Source: Pardosa pseudoannulata
Taxonomy: Eukaryota; Arthropoda; Arachnida; Araneae; Lycosidae
Assembly: GCA_032207245.1 (NCBI GenBank)
Contig: CM063508.1
Span: forward strand, 114,138,302 to 114,202,301
DNA length: 64,000 bases
Direction: 5' to 3'
Shown piece after piece: positions 1 through 15,300 of the stretch (its first letter is position 1; each line of letters starts with the position of its first letter). The notes under the pieces were generated by a model. It searched no databases. It was not told the DNA's origin and saw only the letters and a list, made by a program, of their open reading frames with translations. A program made the translations under genes and the position numbers.

Positions 1-275
1 AACTTTTATTCATTCAATTGAATAGGAGTTTATGTAAAGCATGTACAGTTTTTATGCTAAAGGTAACTCCAACCATAACAAGTTATTTTTGTTTTCTGAA
101 ACGTAATTATTTTGTTGAAATTATCTTTTGCAAGTAGACATTAAATATCTTGCAAGTACTTAAATTTTTTAAATTTTGTGATTATTTTTACCACAGTGTG
201 TAGTTCTTAGTCTTTTTTTTTTTAAATTTGCATATGATCTAATAACTTTCCTTTTAAATCAATTTTACGTCATAG

Positions 276-385
276 ATTTGGGTGACAGCTCAAAAACAAG
301 GAAAAAAGTCTGGTTGCTATTACTGGCCAGGATCTGAAGTGGAAATTAATGGTACCTATCCTACATACTATAAGAAGTATAATTC
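276..385 (+). CDS. ENPP: ENPP exon (first in window): [10 protein letters not shown] segment
   Basis: Acceptor at catag/ATT and donor TC/gtaagt. It encodes [13 protein letters not shown]...YYKKYN and ends with two bases of a serine codon completed by the next exon. The WPGS(E/D)VEING motif is diagnostic of the ENPP phosphodiesterase domain. Window-relative residues 1-37. Confidence 0.92.
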
Positions 386-3300
386 GTAAGTTATGTTTTC
401 AGTTACAGTATAACATGTTATATACTTTTACTTCCAAGAAATTTTAATATATAAACTTCTTAAATGTAAGTTTTTTCAAAATTAGTGAATATGAGAAATA
501 AGCTGTAAAAAATGTTTTTTTTATTTTACTATTATGCTAACTTGTTGAATAATGAAAGGTAATTATTCAAATATTGAAGGCTTGATAAAACTTTGTACCA
601 GAATATAGTAAAAATATGATACAAAGCCAAGGTTATGACAAAATTAAAATTTAATAGCAAACCACTGTGTTCTGCCCACAAACAAGCTACTTTTTTAGGA
701 TAAAGAGAAACTATAGTCCCCAAAGCAGAGCTAAATCTCAGAAACTAACTCTTGTATGTGCTATAAATTTTTATTTACTTTCATGTCTTAATTATATTGG
801 ATTTGCATTCTTATTTTACTAGTTAAGTAATAGTCTCAAAGGACTAACTCATAACAATATTGATAATAATTTACATTGGAATTCTTTGATTATCACTAAG
901 ATTTGTTCAACCAGTTTTACTGCTGCAAACAAAAATGTAAATTGCCCCCCTTCCTTATCCACAAGCAAAGTAACCCTTAAAAGAGATAAGTTTTTGATAA
1001 ATACAAGTGTTTAAAGTTTGACTAGTTCTTGTAAATAAAACAGAATTATAGCAAAAACAATATTTGTGAAAAACCATAAAATAAACTAAAAACAAAGAGA
1101 AAGCAATAGCACTATGTTTCTTAAAAGTTATATTTGTATGTTACAAATTTTACTTGCATGTGTAGATATTTCAGTTAAATTTAATAAAAAGTAATCCAAA
1201 TAATTTAGTTCCAATCTTCTCTAAAGAAATATATTTTCTAAAATGTTTTAAGCTAATTTTCCCCTAATAAAAAAAGTACTTCATAAATTTGAGCTAAAAT
1301 GTTGCTCTTAAAAAGTCGCCTTGCCAGACACAGGTCTGGTTTTTCAGGCCCTAGGATTGCCCTGATTATGACTCTACTGATGACTTTAATTGGAAACAGC
1401 CTAGAGCTGTTTTAAAACTAAAACAATATATCTTTTTCGGGAAAAAAAGTTATAAAATATTGATACATGCTTCCACAGCAAAAAGTAATATAAAATCTTA
1501 CAAAATTGAGATATAGTAAGTGCAGCTTCAGCTTGCTAAGGTAAAAAATATTTTCTGTCCATAATCTCCTTCCTCCACACACTGTCTCTCTCTTGTTTTT
1601 GCAACCCAGAAAATATTCAAAGTGACAAATTTTTTAAAACTTCAGAATTAGAAATCTCTTTTGTCATATTCCTTCATTTTTCTGCATACTAATTTGTTAT
1701 CCAATTCATCACAGCAATTAGATAAAATTGATGCCTGTTCCTCAAATAACATCAACTCTATGTTTTTCCCTGTTGGTGGGAGGTCAGTGAGTGAGGGTTT
1801 GATAAAGGCAACAGTCTGTTGATTTTGTTAGTCTGGGTTTTCTGTCTTGAGAAAAAACCTGCCATTCCTTCTTTTGGCTAATAATGAAATCAGTATTTTC
1901 AGATTGTCATCCAAGGAGCAACATAAGTGGTACAACAACAATGCAATCTTGAAATTTCTTTTAAATATCATTTTGAAGTTCTCTATTCCAATAATTTTCC
2001 TGTTAATATTTTTCGATTAAAATAAAATAACATAATTGCAAAATAAATGAAATTTTCATCTGTTTTTTTATCAGTCTTTTAGTCACCTTTTTGTGGGAGT
2101 GATGCAGGTAGTATTTGTATTTATTAACGTGTGCCAAGGTGTAGATTAAATGTCAAATTGTTAAATTTGGAAATTTCTATATACTGACCAGTTGCTCTTG
2201 TTTTATGATGTATTTTCCTATTGTTTTTGTAACTTTTGTGTTTATGGTATATATTTTTTATATGTATAAAAAGATGTTATTAAAAAGCTCAAACTAAACT
2301 CCTCAGCACTACAGACCAACTTGGGGGCCATGGTATATGGTGCCAATCTCTGTTTTTAAGACCAAGTTTCTGGGGTGCCAAGCATTTGTCCTGGGTAGGT
2401 GGTCAGCTTTACGCAAAACCCCCAGTGTTTAATTCCCGAGCATGCTTAGCCCTCAATTTATCTACCTACTGAAGTGAGGAAATGCGTAGTCAACCTTGCC
2501 CAGCCCGAAGATTGAAGCTTAGACTTGTGTCGTGGGAGTGCAAATTCCTACCCCTAAACCATTGGGCTTCAAACGAATGTTATTACAGTTGGCAAATAAC
2601 TACAATTAGGAATTTTTTATGTTAACTCAAAATAATTACCTATTTTTAATAAAAATGTAATGTATTTAAATAAAAAAAAAATATTTGGGCCTGAGTCATT
2701 TATTTATGGTAGGGTTGTCATAAATTTACTTTCTTTAAATTTTATTACAAAATGTATTTATGTATCAATTTTTTTTATTGTATTTAGTGTCTACAACAAC
2801 ACTAAGCCAATATGGTCTAGATATCCAGTAATTCAGAGCCAAAATTTGGCTAAGTAATTGTCACAAACTCAATTCATATGTTTACTTATTTTGTTTTTTA
2901 CTTATTGTTACTTGTTATACAGTTGAGAGAAATTTTAAATACATACATTATAGCGTAATTGTAGTTTATATCAAATTTTAGGTTATTTAAGGCAACTTGA
3001 AGTATCAGTTTACTTTCTACAATCCAGTTATCTGGTTTTCGATGCTGTTATTTAAGTTCTTAAAATATGTTAGTATAGCTGTAAAAATGTAGATATGTTA
3101 GTATGAGTAAATAAGAATGTTTGGTGGAGGTTACTCCCAATTTTTTGTATTTTAAATTAGGGAAATGATTAAATTTGCTTTAATATCCCCATGACAGTTT
3201 GCCTATGTTAGTTTATATTACTTCTGTTCTTCTTGATTACTAGTTTATGTTAATATTATTCTTTATTCTGGTATAAGCTTTTAGAATTTGTATACTTTTT

Positions 3301-6300
3301 GAAGAGCATATTTAATTTTTTTTTTATCTGATAGTATATATTATGTGTTCTTTATTTCAGAAAAATATCATTTGGATCTAGAGTAGACCAGGTTCTAGCA
3401 TGGTTAGATCTTCCCCAAACTTCTCGCCCCAATTTTTTGACTCTGTATGTGAATGAGCCTGACCATGCTCTACATTACTTTGGAACAAAATCAAAACAGG
3501 TATTACAGAAGTTACAGAAATACTAAGGACATTTCAAAATGTGTTATTAATAGAAAAAAATCAAGAAAGAGATTTTCTGAATCATGGCATTATTAAAATA
3601 CTAATAGGTACATTCTAATGATTTTTTTTAACTGACTCATTTAATGTTAGGTAAAAATCGAATATATTTTGTAATAAATATATATTTATTACAAAATTAA
3701 CAAAGCATATGTTCAGGCACTATTTTTCATAAATTTTTTAAAAATACCTGAAAGTAAGTTTTAATTAGACATTTTCAGTTTGAATAATCTGAATTAATCT
3801 TGTTTCTGAATTAGCCCAATTAATGGGCTTTTGTTGATATTATAAAATATAATACATGTTTATACATAATGTATTTCATTTTTGACATAATGCAAGTTAT
3901 GAAGAATACTGCTAAATTTTTTTAATTCTGTAATAGTCGCATCCATCTCTGTCGGTGGTCGGGTGAACTTTTATTCTTTTGGTTCATTGTAAGGTGCCGA
4001 ACAATTGGAAAATGGCAGTAATGGTCCTTTTGACTCACAGACTATTAGAAGTGTCAAATCTGCCGTTTTGTCAACGCACCGACAGAAAGAAGAAATTGTT
4101 CTTTGTGTAACCGCGTCGGCTACTCCAAGGACAAAGGTCAACTGAGGGGGGTGTCGATCTCCCCTAAAACCGAGGTTTCATGTTTGAAAAAAGAAAAACG
4201 GGAGGGGACTCCCGGCTGAATGTTGAGATGAGCAGGTTGCCTAGAGTGATCTCCTCTCTGGACGACTTTACATATATTTTTCTTTAAATGTTTTTTTTTT
4301 GTTGTAATAAATCAACATCATTAAGTTTAACCCTCTACGGCTGATTATTTCGTCTCCATACCTGCTCCTTATACGAGACCCATGCGAAGTCATACCCAAA
4401 TGACTTACAATTGGAAATAGCAATATCGCAAACCACTCGGCGAGTTTACAAATTCCTTATAAATCAGAATATATAAAATAAAATAATTATATTTACTGAT
4501 TAGTAGGAAGTGATACAAATTACTTACTTAGGCTTTTCCATTTTTACTTTGCAGGCTAAAGAAGCTCTTGTGAAAGTTGATCGTATGATTGAAAGGTTAT
4601 TTTCTGGATTACAACAAAGAAATTTAGTTGACTGTATCAATATAGTAATTATGTCAGATCATGGTGAGTTTTTCTTAAATTTTTTGAAATATAAATGAAA
4701 TAAATACCACTTATTTCCCCTTAAAATATTTCATGATATTTATAAATGTATCTCTTAGAAATAATCTGAATTACTTATATCTTTAAATCCAGTGATGGTT
4801 CCTTACAACATATTATTGATTTATGTCTACTGTTATTGCTCAAGCGTAAGCCCCCTCCCCACATATATATGTATACACATGCATATTTATATATTTACGT
4901 ATATGTTTATATATGTATGGAAAGCTATTTATAACTTATTATTAAGTATCATAATAATTTTATTGTTTTGCATAAATCATTGATTGGAAAGTAGTAATAT
5001 TCCTTAAATTGGTAAATGTGTACATTTGCAAAAGCTTAGTATTGGGTATAAAGGGCAAATGGCCCTGGGTACTGCAAAATCACTTGTTCTAGTATTGCAG
5101 TGTAATATTCATTTAAGCATTTGATATAACATAACAAATTGACAATGAAAGTTTGATAATTTTTTTTATGTTACCTAAGATTGGCTGTGTAAAATTTTGT
5201 GCCTCTGTGGCAAACTATTCAGACTTGTGTAAAGAAAAAAAAATTTACATATACAACATATGTACTGTTATATATAGACTAGTGTGCCTTCTAAGTGACT
5301 TCTATGCATGAATAAATATTCTGAAATACATGTTAATTACAAAACATATGTTTATATACATTTTAATTTACATTTAAATCTACCAGGAAAATTACCAGTC
5401 TTGCTGACAGTTCTGAAATAATTTAGCTGTGACATAACACCCAACTACATATCTTCCTTTCATCCATAATTTACCTGAACAGAAATAATTTGTAGAGAAA
5501 AATGCATATTTAAATTAAAAGAATTAAATTTTTAGGTTGTTTATAATTAATTATGGCCTTACAAAGATGAGACTTTGTGAAATGAAATCCTTAGAATATT
5601 TTGAACTCGTGGATATCTGTCTTGAACTCAAAATCCCAGCTATTTTTGAAGAGTTGAGGATATAAACAGGCAGACACAAACACATTTTAATAAAGCTTAT
5701 GTCATAACTAAAGTAAATTAGGCAGTTTAAAATAAAGTTATTAAATTGAATGGGAATATTCTATCAGAAATAAAAATTACAGCTAATGATGATGAAATAA
5801 AAATATAAAATAGTTTTTATGTAGAGATTAAATAAAAACAGGTAATAAATTTTGAAAATATTGACAACTTATGATAAAATAATTGAAAATAGTATAATAG
5901 AAAATTTAAAATATAAAAATTTGGATAACTTTACATAAAAGCAAAAATCACAATAAGATAAAAATAAGAGAGCTTTATTGCCATCTGTTGTCAGTAGGGA
6001 ATATCAAAATTTATTATATTGAGATTTTTTGTTATATAGAGTGTAAAAAAGGTTTTAATATTTACAATGACCTTTTAACAATATCAAATACCTATCCAGC
6101 ATTTGGGAACTATCACAAACCATGTCAATTTGTAAAAGAATGAATATACATAAATAAATACATTCACTTTTATATGTAGAGAGATAAGTTGGAAACAAAA
6201 TTCATTTAAAGATTATATTTGAGATAATTATTTTGTTACATATGAAGTAAATAATTTTTGTATTTCAAAATTATAATTAAATAAAATTATTTATCTTAAG

Positions 6301-9300
6301 TTTTGTCACATACTTTTTCAGTAGTTGCAAAAACATTAATTTTGATTTAAAAAATTTCTAGTATGGAGAAAATTTATAATTTACTGTGTTTATTTATTTA
6401 ATTTCAGGAATGGCAGACACAGATTGCCAGCGTGTTATTGATCTTCAAAATTATATTAATGTAAATGATACCTTCAGTACCCTTGGACCGTTTGGTCGCA
6501 TAAGACCTAAAGGGAGAAGAAATGCAAGTAAGTTATTATCTTTTTTATCTCTCTTGGGGACGTTTTGACTCTTCCGTGGCTAACAAGGCTTTTTTTTACA
6601 ATGCCTACTGATGTTATCAATACCAGGTTTACATTCTGTAAACCCTATAGTGTTCATTTCCCCTCTTAGAAGAACTGGCTTAACCCTTTAGCGGATAGTG
6701 GTTTCGCAATGAGACCACATTTAAATATCTTAATTTTTTCTTTACTTTTTGTAGACATATGAATGACATTTTGCAATTTTTTATGTTTTGAAAATTTAAA
6801 CCTTAATATATGACATCACTACATTTAATTTATTTTTTTTCTTTTGAAATATATGTAATTAAACTTTCCGTACCTGGAAAGTCAGTAATTCGATTTTTCT
6901 GACTTATATCGTCAAATAAAAGTATCTACCAAACAACACTTATAAATTGTTAAGTTATTTATTTATTAAACTAATTTTAAGCTATTTATTTATTATGCTA
7001 TTTGTTAAGCTATTTATTTATTATACTATTTGTTTAGCTGTTTATTTATTATACTGTTTGTTAAGATATTTATTTATTATACTATTTGTTAAACTTTTTA
7101 TTTATTGTACTATTTTAAGGATACTTATTTATTATTCTTACAATATAATTAAAATTTTAAAAAGTATTATATTCACGCTGTATAAGGATAGGGTTTCATC
7201 AGTTTAACTACCCCTCAAACCTTCCTAAAGGTATACCCCTCTAAGAAATGTTAAGAAAAGTTTTTACATATTTTACATTCATAAGGTTCATAGAAAACAT
7301 TTATAAACTAATTTCATTAAATTCCAAAGAATTTATGTTGGTGACCTTCAAAGGGTTAAGAATCCTAAGTGGTTTAAGAGCAACTGCAGGGTTTGGTTTA
7401 CTGATGGTTCTAGACTTAATCATCAGGTGGGTGCTGGTGTGTGCTGCCCTATGGACGGCACCAAGCTTTTCTTTTCGCTTGGTAAATATGCTACTGTTTT
7501 TCAAGCTGAGGTCTTTGCAATCTATATGTGTTGCAGGACTTACTTTGGTAGGGGTTTACATAAGCAAACCATTCATATCTGCTCTGATAGTCAGGCTGAG
7601 CTCCAAGCCCTGTCGAGGTGTAGTATTACCTCTGCATTGGTTTGGGAGTGTTTGGAGTCTCTTCGTGACCTTGCCTCAGACAACAAGGTTAATCTTTACT
7701 GGGTTCCTGGTCATATGGGAATTCAGGGTAATGAGCTTGCTGATTATTTAGCTAGGAAGGGGTCCAGCATTTCCTTTACTATTATTATTATTAGCTCTGA
7801 TCCCTTGTGTCGTGGCTGCCATCTTGAGGAGGAGACTGCTCGCCACATTTTGTGTGACTGCGAGTATTTCTCGGCTCTTAGGTTTGAGCACCTTGGTTGC
7901 CACCTCCTTGAGCCTTGGGAGCTGCAGGACATTCCTGTTAGCTGTTTGCTGAGATTTGCCTCAGCTTGTGACCTTTTCTCTTAGGCACACTTGGGTCGTG
8001 TTTTGTTCTTCTTGGGTTTGGGTACAATAGACCTCTGGTCGCAGTGCCCTGCTCTTGAGGAATCCCCCAAGGGCTGCCCTAAAGGTGATTTCATTCATTC
8101 AAGTTATTATCTTAATTCAAGTTCTTTTCATCCATTTCATCACATGGTACCTATAGGTTGATGAAAGCAAATTATTCATTATCTAATTCAAATATTCTGG
8201 GACCAGTGGGGTGTATAATACCTAAATGGAGATAAAAGGCAAGTAAGTCATTATCTAATTCAAGTGCAATTGGAGCATTTTGTTGTAGACTTATAAAGAG
8301 ATGAACTGCATGTAAGTTATTATCTAATTCCATGATAGAGAAATGGATAACATTTTTCCCCTATTGAGGTTTTATAAAACCTGTCATGGATTTCATTCTA
8401 TGCTTTTTCTTTTGAATTATAAATATTAGAGATATTACATAACTTGCCTGCCTACTTAACTTGGGCAAGTATGATGTGTTCTTTTTGTGTTGATCAGATG
8501 TGTAAAAAGTCAATCCATTCTCCAGCATGACAGGACAATACAGATTTTTTTTTTTTTTACAAAATATATATCAAATGCATAAAAAAAATATGTTGTCATT
8601 ATTTGAAACCTCAGAGCCAGACTATCAAAATTCATGGATATGTGCAGTCTCAAAGAAATCAGCTCTCAAAAAAATTCATGCTCTTTCCTAGATATCAGGA
8701 GAGATGTTCATCCATCGAAAGCATTTTGAGCTCTACCCTATTCTTTTCTCTGCCACTTTCACATTGCCAAAACTTTCTACCTTCATTTCTCAAAATATGA
8801 TTCACCACCAAAACTGTTATCTTCAGAAAACCAATTCTCAGTCCTTTGTCTTTGAGTTTCAACAAAACCATCTGTAACACATTTTCTTTCTCCACTATCT
8901 CTGAAAATGTCAAATATGGAGACTTTATGAGCTCCGTAGCCAGATAGCACCCATTTCTGAGGTACATAGGATAGAAAGGTCGTCAAAGGATCCATCTCTG
9001 ATATCAGGAGGTAGCATCAATCAGCACATGTGTTGTAAAAATTGGACATGGGTTTAAATTTTATAATTAACTAAAAACTTTTTTCAAATAGTATATACTA
9101 TGAATTTTTATGAAAGTTTGGAAATTTAAAGGAAATACACAACTTTTAATTCATTACTTTGCCTTTTTTTTCTTTTAAAGTTATCATTAATGATTTTGCC
9201 AGCACATTAATTTATAAGTGCCACTGCCCTGGCATATACACTGCATGCATGATCATTTTATAAAAGAAAATGAAAGTTGAGCAGATCAGTTGTTCTTTAA

Positions 9301-12300
9301 CAACTTTTTTAATTTTTATTTTTTATAATTATTTGTGGTCCAAGGTAAATTTTAACTGTTAGCACTAATAATCGATTTTCTTTCTGTTCTTAATGTCCAT
9401 TTTCTGTAGTCTTTCTAAACAGAGTAAGCTATGGCACTGCTTAGAAACAGTGATCTTTGGCTCTGACACATTTCCATAGAAATACTGTATGGCACAGATA
9501 TTGCATAGCATGTTACAATGGATCGATACCATATAGAACAGTATGAAAAAATACCCAAAATCAATCATGTAATAGATACTCATGAAACCATTTAGTTAAA
9601 AATATTTTTGAACAGGTAACAGGAAAAATATAGTTACTCCAAAATGCTGCCTTGGCAGATATGCTACAGACATTAAATTTCCGCTTTTAAGCACGTATAA
9701 TCTGCAGTATATATACTTGAAATTGACATCTTAAACAACAATTGCCAGTTCAAATGCATTATTTATAACATTGGATATAATTTTTAAAAAATATATACTT
9801 ACAGCATATTCTGTGTTAAGCCTGCTTTGTGTTAAGTCCAATACAATAAGAGAATATAATGTTCCTCAATTTTTTATCTGAAGTGAAGAATTGAAACTTT
9901 TTCCTTTATCAGTGATAAACTTTTGGTTTAAAATTTAAATCTACAAATTGTTTTTTAAATAAAAATTCCTTAGATTTTTTAAAAATTGTAATCTTGAAAC
10001 TAAATGGAAATGTGCATTTTTTATAAAATTTATTGTTTTCTTCTTTATTTACAGCTATTATCAGTGATTTTGCTAGTAAATTAAGCTGTAAGAGTCCCCA
10101 TATGAGAACTTATGTCAAAGAGCAATTGCCAGTTCGAATGCATTATGCTGATAACCCACGTATAGAGCCAATCTTTTTAGACATTGATTCAGGATGGACA
10201 GTTGTCAGGTAATACTTTTGTTTTAAAATCATTTTGCAATCCACATATTGCTTAATTCTTTTTCTGATTTGAGATAGAGATCTGTTGCCCCAGAACTGAG
10301 GGATGTTACATTACCTGTAAAAATTATATACCTGTCTTCGAAAGTTAAGGTAAATTCTATACTAATCATTACGTAAGATGAAATTTTTTTATTTTATAGG
10401 GTTATATAAATAAATTCACTTTTGAAAGCATGGATATCGTCTATGTATATATAGTATTTTTTTTTATTTTCATGATCCTATTTTATTGATTATATAAATA
10501 TTAAGAGAATCAGTTGTTTAGGTGTATAATCTCAGTCTTGATTATCTATTCTTAAGAAAATCTTAAAAATAAATACAATACATTTAATTTGATGAGAAAT
10601 TGCATAGCTTTTGCATCATTGTAATCTTTATTAACATGGCAATAAAAAATGAGTTCAATTTAAAAAACAATGTTTAAATGTCTATATAACAATGCTTAAA
10701 TTAGATATTTAATGAATCCTTCATAATAATTTTTTTTTAATTTTTAAAATAATCTTATTTGTATGAAATCACCATCATTATAAAAATTTTAAACTTTAAT
10801 TTAATATCTAAATATGAAGTTTTGTATAAATTTTTCATTGTATACTTTTATCTGAGAATGGAAGGAATTGAAATACAGTACAATTCTTCTAAACTGGTGT
10901 AAATAAGACAGATTATGTTAGTTATGTGAAATTCCTTTTAAAGTGGAGAATAGAAAAAAAATTATTTGATTGAAATGCATTTTTTTATTGTTAAAGTAAG
11001 CATTTATTACAAAATTTTTACATGCCATTAGTACAAATATTTAAGAAAAGTCAGAGATTTTTTTCTGCTGAATGCTGGTAATTTGGTAACTTACTCTATA
11101 ATTTCAAAATTAAAAAAAGAAAAATACATAACATCAAATCAATAGAGGATGCTGATTATCTCTGTTTCACGCACAAAGCCATTTTCCTTAAAGTATAGAA
11201 TTACTAAAAGATATGCAATTTCTTTGCTTATTTTTTAGTTTTTGGACTTAAATTAATTACAGCTGATTAAACGAAAATCCAGTCAAACAGAAGCTAGTTA
11301 AGAGGAGTCTACTCTGTATTTCTGATTTTTTTTTGCATCTTACATTAATTAGTACATTTTTAAAAGTATGTTAATACTTATTAAGACATTCATCTCTCCT
11401 GTAGTTTTCATCTAAATATGCAAAAAACCATACTTTTGAAGTGTAGTAATCAATCATTATATTCTTAATATTTGTGATTATAGTGTACATTAAGATGCAT
11501 AACTAAGTAGGAAAATCATCTCTTGCAGCAAAAGCACAAAATCTGATGATAGCATCTGTAGTGGTGGAGCTCATGGATATGACAACTTGTTTCCGGATAT
11601 GAGAGTATGATTAGGATTAAATATAAATTAAATGCTTATTTTTTCTTGTATCAATAAATTTCTCACTTGCTTTAAAATGCTTCTTTTAAATACAGTTAGT
11701 TTTTAATAATTTAAATTTATCTTTAACTCTTATTTCTAACTAATATCTCCAATAACAATTCAGTGTTAAATCCTCTTGATTGATTTAATTCAACTTCTAA
11801 ATAACTTGAATTAACTCTTGGGTTTTGAGAAAATGTTTTCTGTTTTTTTTTTAAACATATTTGTGAAGTTGACACATGATAGAAGCCTGGTGGCATTTGG
11901 GTAACTCTTCACATTCCCAAGCCACAGGTCTGTGCTTTGATCCTTGAACTACACAAGATTGTCTCAGCCCCTCATTCTGCCAGTGGGTAGGTAAATTAAA
12001 AACTAAGCAAACTTGGGAACTAAATCCTGAGGGTTCTGAGTGAGGTTGACCACCTACCTGGGATATCTGCTTTGTATCCCAGAGACCTTGGTCTTAAAAA
12101 CTGATTTTGGCACTGTAGACCATTGCGCCAAAGTTAGGCTGTTCTGCCAAGGAGTTTAGAGTTTACACTTAATATCTGATAAGGGATAATGAAGATATTA
12201 ATTTGGTGAAAGAAACAACAATCAATATGGAGAAGCAAGGGAAAATCACTGAATGTAATTATGTAGATAGACAATTGGGGTATTAATATATGTTTTTGTG

Positions 12301-15300
12301 GAAGTAGAATGTGCCTTGCTCAGTAAGTCTTGCCAAAGTGGGATTTTGAGCAAAATTTTCTTTTTTTTATTACTCCTTATGGGGTTTGTAAATGGTCTGT
12401 AACAAGTTAGGAATAATAAAGAAATATATCAGTTTAGAGAAAGAATAGAACTATGTCTAATCTGTAAAAGCAAGAGGTAGCAGTAAACTTTGGTATGCAT
12501 ATAGATTAATGTAAGTATGTTAGTGATGAGGGACTTACACTGTAAATATTGGTAAAAGGGGTTTAAAAATGTCCTTAAACTAGTGGTTTTGTACCCAGTC
12601 TTCATTCGGAATAGTTAAAGTTCCAAAATAAAGGTTATATTTATTTCAAATTCAAAATTAGTTTTTAAATTATATTACACTAAAATTGTAATTAATTTAA
12701 AAAAATAAAGCAATTTGGTATCATCAGAACAAATGACATGTTCATTTAAAATTAATTTTCATTATGAACTTAAAAACTGAATCTAAAGAAATAAAAGAAT
12801 TATATTTGACAATATATCATTGCATAGACTAATGGAAAAACAACAAATATTTTGTCAGACTGTTTATACAGAACAAATGTGTCCACAAATAGAAATATTG
12901 CTCATTATGATGTAAATATTAAATACTCATTCAAACAATGCCATTATTGATAGAATAAGATTGATGTCTAAAAAATGGTTGAAAAAACAAAATAATGGTG
13001 TAACTGAATTCAAAATAAAAGAAATATACCATATTAAAATTGATAAAATAAATCAAGTAAATATAGCTAAAAAACAAAAAAAAATTATATTATCTAAAAA
13101 CATATTTTCTAAACACATGCTCTCAAATGAATTAAGTTACTTAAGTGATTTTAATTATTTTAGCATATAATTAAAAGGAATATTTATCATATGGCTCGAA
13201 AATATAGTTTCCAAACCCTATTCAGATTAAAAAAAAAAAAAAGTCTATCTCCACATGCTCTTAACCTCCGTACAATTTGACCTTCCTATAACCTTCCCAG
13301 GGTTAACCTGAACCACCAATAAAATTTTGAGAAGGTTGACCTAGCCATTAAGGAATGCATAGTAAACATGCTCACACACAAAGAAATAGTTCTATATCTA
13401 GATATTCTTTTATGACTTAACATAAAAACCTTCACTTAATTTTAACTGCTACAACCTTATAACAGAAGTTTTCAAATTTGTAATTGCTATGATGTCAGAA
13501 CAAAAATCATTCTTGATTTGTAATTAAAGTAGATTAAGTTTATAAAAAAAGTTTAAAAGTAGAACAATCTTAAACAGTTGAAATGGACTAGCTTCAGCTA
13601 AATGATTAAAAGTAGGCTTTTGAAATTTTATTTTACTTTGTATATACTACATATCAGTTTTAAAATGTATTTAATAGATTTGTTTTTCAGCAAATTATCA
13701 ATTTGACTTTTTATTAAAAATTTTTATTTTATTATACTGAAATTATTCATTTAATTCTTTCATAGATGCTTCAAAACTCTTACTTTTTGAATATTTTTCA
13801 TTTTATTTTAGTTGATTCTAATAATTTAAATAGATTTTTTTTATTCTTATAAATTTCAGTTAATAATGATTGACTGTAGTCTGGAATATATTTGTATAGT
13901 AATTTTCTCAATATTATTTGATGTTTTGCATACTAACTTTTAACTGTTTTTTTCCTTTACAGTTGTCAGTTTAATCATACCTGACCACTAATTATAATAT
14001 ATTACACTAGAAAAGACAATCTTTGATTACTTTTGTCAAAAGCATATTTAGGATGTTAAATTTATTTTTTAAAATAAAAAAAGCTTTATTTTTTTTATAA
14101 TATTTCTAGAATAATGTATTAACCCCTTAATTGATATGCAACTTTTACAAAATTTCTTAAAAAATCATTGCATTTTTATTGACAATTTCTAAATTTGTTT
14201 AACAAGAATTTTTTTTATTGAAATGCAATGGATTTTTAAGTATATAATTTTTTTTTAATATAATCATGATAAACTTGGAACTTTCAATGGCTATTTATCA
14301 GAAAAGCAAAGCCTCTGTGAAACATGAACATGATGAATAACATTTTATAAAATTTGAAAAGAGCACTTCTAAGGAATTATTATTTTAAATTGTGAATTTT
14401 AAATTATTTTAGGAAGAAAATTCTATTAAAAAATTATTCCTATATCAATGTTTAATACCTTTTATTGAATTTGTTTATTTAGGCCATATTTTTAGCCCAT
14501 GGACCTGCATTTAAGAAAAATTTTACTATGCGGCCTTTCCTGAATGTTGAAGTATATGAGATGCTAACTGGTAATTTTATTTTGTTTGCAATCTTTACAA
14601 TTATTTTTGTACATTAGACAATATAAACCTTTTGTTTCAGATTATTCATCTTTCTGAAAGTTAAGATTTTGGAAAATCTTTAAACCTTAAAAAACAATTA
14701 ACTGTCATCCAGATTTAACTCTCATAAGGTGGATGTTGATATTTTAACCAAGGGATGAAATCTTCCAAAATATAGGCTTGGTTTAAATATGAACCAAACA
14801 TTTCCTTTCTTGTCTGTCTACGTTTGACAGACAAAAAGACTTTTGGTGTTCGTATGAGGCAGGCAGAAATATTGTTATCAATCACTTTTACTATACTTCT
14901 ATTCTGCAGGGATACATTTCACCCTGCTCTGTAAATTTTCTTTATTCATTCTGCAAGAGAGCAATAGTTTTTAAAGCTATGAGTTTTGCAGATTCTTGCA
15001 TTTTACATGAAAACAGTTGTGTGATTATAAAAATGTCTAAGTATACAAGAAGAGTGACTCCTGGGGAGATTCAGGAATTTGTAACAGAATTAGAAGATGA
15101 AAAAGGATGATTATTTTGATTCAAAGTGTTGAATAAAAATAATGAAGATTATTTGTATTTGTCAATTTCTGTAAATGAGTTGAATATATCTGAAATGGGT
15201 AGCATTATTCAGAATTACCCTGAACCCTAACATAAAGTAGACATACTTAAATGTTCAGGTGAAAGTATTTTGTACAGAAATTCCATTGCTACAATAAGTG

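Larger units (their letters stand above)
6528..10054 (+). other. Intron, 3.5 kb, with LINE fragment and relic exon
   Basis: Contains a 28-base tandem repeat (6955-7140), a LINE RNase H fragment (7345-8100), an unrecognised decayed frame (8695-8995) and the relic copy of the downstream exon (9178-9250 and 9735-9775). Otherwise AT-rich. Confidence 0.75.

Noticed and set aside
6947..7207. An 86-codon hydrophobic frame
   Set aside because: It reads through a 28-bp AT-rich tandem repeat; the apparent membrane segments reflect composition.
6682..7351. piggyBac-type MITE bounded by TTAACCCTTT and AAAGGGTTAA
   Set aside because: Only six to seven bases of terminal match, and the right end falls in the LINE fragment, so chance cannot be excluded.
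12961..13170. A 69-codon lysine-rich frame in an intron
   Set aside because: AT-rich composition produces Lys/Ile/Asn codons; no domain, no splice context.
14119..14140. TTAACCCCTT as a piggyBac end
   Set aside because: No matching right end found within the intron.
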